Positions 62,201 to 64,000 of a stretch of 64,000 bases of DNA are shown here, piece by piece (the first letter of the stretch is position 1; every line of letters begins with the position of its first letter). The position numbers and the translations under genes are program-made. The DNA comes from Telopea speciosissima. Taxonomy: Eukaryota; Streptophyta; Magnoliopsida; Proteales; Proteaceae. The stretch covers positions 9,742,862 to 9,806,861 of the forward strand of contig NC_057918.1 of the NCBI RefSeq assembly GCF_018873765.1, written 5' to 3'. The notes under the pieces were generated by a model. That model saw nothing but the letters and a program-made list of their open reading frames with translations. It ran no database searches and was not told the DNA's origin.

Positions 62201-62385
62201 AAGCACTTGATGAATTCACCATATGCTATATTTATTGCTGTCTCCATCTTGTCCCCTGTTAAAACCCAAATCTTGATTCCAGCTCTAGAAAGAGTTTCTA
62301 TACAAGTTGGAACTCCCTCTTGAAGCTTGTCTTCTATAGCAGTGCAGCCAATCAAAATAAGGTCCTTCTCTATAAGTTCAGCCAC
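56268..62385 (-). CDS. ALA3: phospholipid-transporting P4-ATPase (ALA3-like), 3' part
   Basis: P4-ATPase flippase that moves phospholipids to the cytosolic leaflet, with an ALIS/CDC50 beta subunit, in Golgi and endosomal trafficking. Eight exons: 62220-62385, 62047-62126, 61704-61943, 59803-60024, 59488-59655, 58844-59206, 58651-58757 and 56268-56574 (about 550 of some 1200 aa). They carry [14 protein letters not shown] (P domain), [20 protein letters not shown] (hinge motif) and six C-terminal membrane segments across exons 5-7 of this list. The tail [20 protein letters not shown] then [15 protein letters not shown] is diagnostic for the ALA3 group. The DKTGT phosphorylation site and the N-terminal half lie right of the window; no further exon was found between 62386 and 64000. 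The acceptor region of exon 59488-59655 is tandemly duplicated. Confidence 0.93.
56575..57768. other. ALA3 last intron, part 1, non-coding
   Basis: Ordinary AT-rich intron sequence on the 3' side of the 2.1 kb last intron. No repeat or coding frame with recognisable features. Confidence 0.45.
57769..58248. mobile_element. MITE in the ALA3 last intron
   Basis: The left terminus ATTTGCTATAATTTCTATTT then CAATTTTGAA pairs with the right terminus read inward, ATTTGGTATAATTTCTATTT then CAATTTCAAG. It is about 480 bp. The interior has a GGT-rich patch (57943-57990, GGTGGTGGCCATGGCGGTGG and on). It is non-coding. Confidence 0.75.
59618..59737. repeat. about 60-bp tandem duplication covering an ALA3 splice acceptor
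   Basis: Copies at 59618-59676 and 59677-59737 share AAAGTAAGATTCTTGTA, AGAAGTATGTC, ACACCTGCAAGTAATT and ACAGAA in order, with a few substitutions and small indels. Copy 1 holds the real acceptor (CTTGCAG at 59656-59662, minus strand). Copy 2 holds a second intact acceptor CTTGCAG|GTGTTGACATAC ending at 59714. Confidence 0.85.
60620..60965 (+). pseudogene. decayed LINE ORF2 fragment
   Basis: Translations in shifting plus-strand frames give [24 protein letters not shown] and, further on, VADC with [11 protein letters not shown]. In that order these correspond to the conserved C-terminal zinc-binding region of plant LINE reverse transcriptases (LW..V...YG, VG.G...FW.D.W, F.R.LNDWE). Frameshifts show it is dead. 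It is antisense to the ALA3-like host gene. Confidence 0.6.
61547..61616. repeat. perfect 24-bp inverted repeat (hairpin)
   Basis: Arms 61547-61570 and 61593-61616 are exact reverse complements, starting AGTATCACCGATATTGTCAT, with a 22-bp loop. The left arm also runs into a second perfect 20-bp palindrome, ATTGTCATTATAATGACAAT. It may be the core of a very short MITE. Confidence 0.9.
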
Positions 62386-63254
62386 CTGGAGAAGTTTTAA
62401 CCATATGAGAAAAGGGAGAAATACAATCAAATAAATTAACAAATCTCAAAGATGAGAAAATTTCCTTTGCCTCAGAAATGGAAATTGTGCAGTCTGGCTG
62501 AATCAATTGGTTGATGGATATTACTAGTTTCAGAGCATTTTTTTAAAACAATGTCTATAATTGGTTTGTAACAATTAAACTTAAACGGTACATAAGCATG
62601 GCATCTAACGGCTAAAAAAAGTCAAATACATCAGTACCACACTTGAAATGGAAGATAATAAATCATGCAAAATTGACAGATAAATATCCTAAATTAATGC
62701 AATATTTGAGCAAATAAGAATCGAAAATTTCATCCACATTTTCTTTTCCACAATTTATTAGGTTAAAAAGGAAGAAATCCCAATCACGGTTCTAACCAGT
62801 TGCCATATTGGTTTTTCAGTTCAAAACATTTACTTTTAACATAACAATCTCTTATAACAAAGTGAGGCATTGTAGCACCCTCCAAGTTTTATGTTGGGTA
62901 AATCAAGGGTTGGGGCTCCTGGATCATTGTAACGATCAAAAGAGTAATGTATTGAGCATATACGAAGCCCATTTGAGGCATTGCTCTGTGGATGTAGACA
63001 TGTGCCGAACCACGTAAAAAAATATTGTGTTGCGACTGATAGCTTGTGGATTGTTTGTGTGGATATATATGGAAAGCCTTTTCTGCAAGATGGGTGTGCA
63101 CACCGGGTAGACCTTGCCACAGGGTTGTGTGTGCCTATGGTTGAGAGGCAAGGTGTGTCACATGATTGTATGCATGAGTGATTGGAAAAAAAGCCAGCGC
63201 CGACCAATCAGTTCTTGGCAGATGTGTGTGTGCACTTGATTGAGGGCTGCCAGC
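62386..63254. other. ALA3 intron at the window's right side, non-coding
   Basis: No upstream ALA3 exon was found. A GT-rich segment at 62990-63180 gives overlapping frames on both strands without domains. Confidence 0.45.
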
Positions 63255-63256
63255 AA

Positions 63257-63553
63257 GGTTTAAAATCTCGTTTCGTTTCGGTGTTTCGGTCTGACCGAAA
63301 TTTTCGAGATACCAAAATTTCGTCGAAATATGGTATTTTTTCTCTGAGTTTGCTTGGCCATTTGTGGGTGTAAAATGCCAAAATGACCAAGATTTCTGAA
63401 ACAAGATGACCGAAATTACCGAGATTTCCGAAACGAGATGACTGAAATTTCCAAAATATTGCATTTTTTCAATTCAATGTTGCATTTTGTTTCAACTTGA
63501 CCGAAATCGAAACATTCGAAATTTCAACCGCAAAGAAACGAGATTTTGAACTA
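63257..63553. mobile_element. inverted-repeat element built of CCGAAATTTCG words
   Basis: The left terminus GTTTAAAATCTCGTTTCGTT and the right terminus read inward, GTTCAAAATCTCGTTTCTTT, are near-perfect inverted repeats. The interior repeats GACCGAAAT, CCGAGATTTCCGAAA and related words in both orientations. GGCTGCCAG just left and GGCTGCTAG just right may be its duplication. It lies in an ALA3 intron. Confidence 0.65.
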
Positions 63554-64000
63554 TGGCTGCTAGACATTGTGCCTATTGAATTCATGAATTGGATCCTTTA
63601 CCACAAAATCATACAATCTTAACATCTTTTAATAAGATTTTGACTACATTGATATAAATAACTACCCAGATGTGGGACACAACTTGGATCCATAGCAACA
63701 GATCCATCATTCATATTTGATCCAAGATCATAATGAATTAATTGCTGGTGCAGATCGGGTACCATTGTCAGCCTCTAATTTTGCCTTTTCATATATGACA
63801 AGTTGCAAAACCTAACATATTGATTTATTCCAACCTCCAAAAAACAGTAATATGAATTGGATCAGACTGTAGATGTCATGAGTTCCATATATGAGAATAA
63901 TCTTCAAGGTAGATAGTGGCACACCAACAGCAATCAAATAACATGTTTCAGAAGCTACTTGCACACTTTTTTTTCTTCTTTCTAACGAAGCAACAAAGCC
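63554..64000. other. ALA3 intron running off the window
   Basis: AT-rich with no recognisable exon or repeat. Confidence 0.4.

Noticed and set aside
63182-63464. Frames with EKK/FRS repeats in the right-edge intron
   Set aside because: They are generated by the CCGAAATTTCG-word element.

Overview
This window is nuclear DNA from a flowering plant. The evidence is spliced genes with GT-AG introns, plant-only families (a CLE peptide precursor, a GTD-binding myosin receptor, an ALA-type flippase), plastid-derived ycf4 sequence inside an intron, and AT-rich intergenic DNA full of MITEs, SINEs and retrotransposon debris. The very long TE-filled introns fit a woody or early-diverging lineage, but the species cannot be fixed from sequence alone.

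Layout. 1-4.4 kb: last two coding exons of a NOL9/GRC3-type polynucleotide 5'-hydroxyl-kinase (+). 7.2-9.2 kb: a complete three-exon myosin-binding (GTD-binding/DUF593) membrane protein (+). 9.2-17 kb: repeat-rich intergenic DNA. 17.0-30.6 kb: a complete six-exon PP2A catalytic subunit (-), 306 aa, whose 9.7 kb intron 2 holds a 6.3 kb palindromic LTR retroelement. 31-40.6 kb: gene-free, TE-dense DNA. 40.6-41.7 kb: a two-exon CLE25/26-like peptide precursor (-). 42-48.9 kb: more repeats. 48.9-54.65 kb: a nine-exon RsmD-like rRNA methyltransferase (-), 339 aa, with a plastid ycf4 fragment in intron 6. 56.3 kb to the right edge: the 3' eight exons of an ALA3-type P4-ATPase (-); its 5' half lies beyond the window.

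The genes are not an operon or cluster and work independently: vesicle transport receptor, protein dephosphorylation, peptide signalling, plastid rRNA modification and lipid flipping. Exon joins were derived by hand from splice consensus, reading-frame phase and family conservation; for the three complete multi-exon genes and the CLE gene the exon lengths sum to an exact multiple of three.

The most unusual structure is the element at 20260-26593. Two related but divergent copia-like copies lie tail-to-tail, so both outer ends are U3 ends (TGTTAAG), and the whole is flanked by one perfect 5-bp target duplication (GACCC). Other notable items are a Mutator-like MITE family with about eight copies, a tandem duplication that doubled a splice acceptor in the ALA3 gene, several SINEs with clear target-site duplications, and a 24-bp perfect hairpin in an ALA3 intron.
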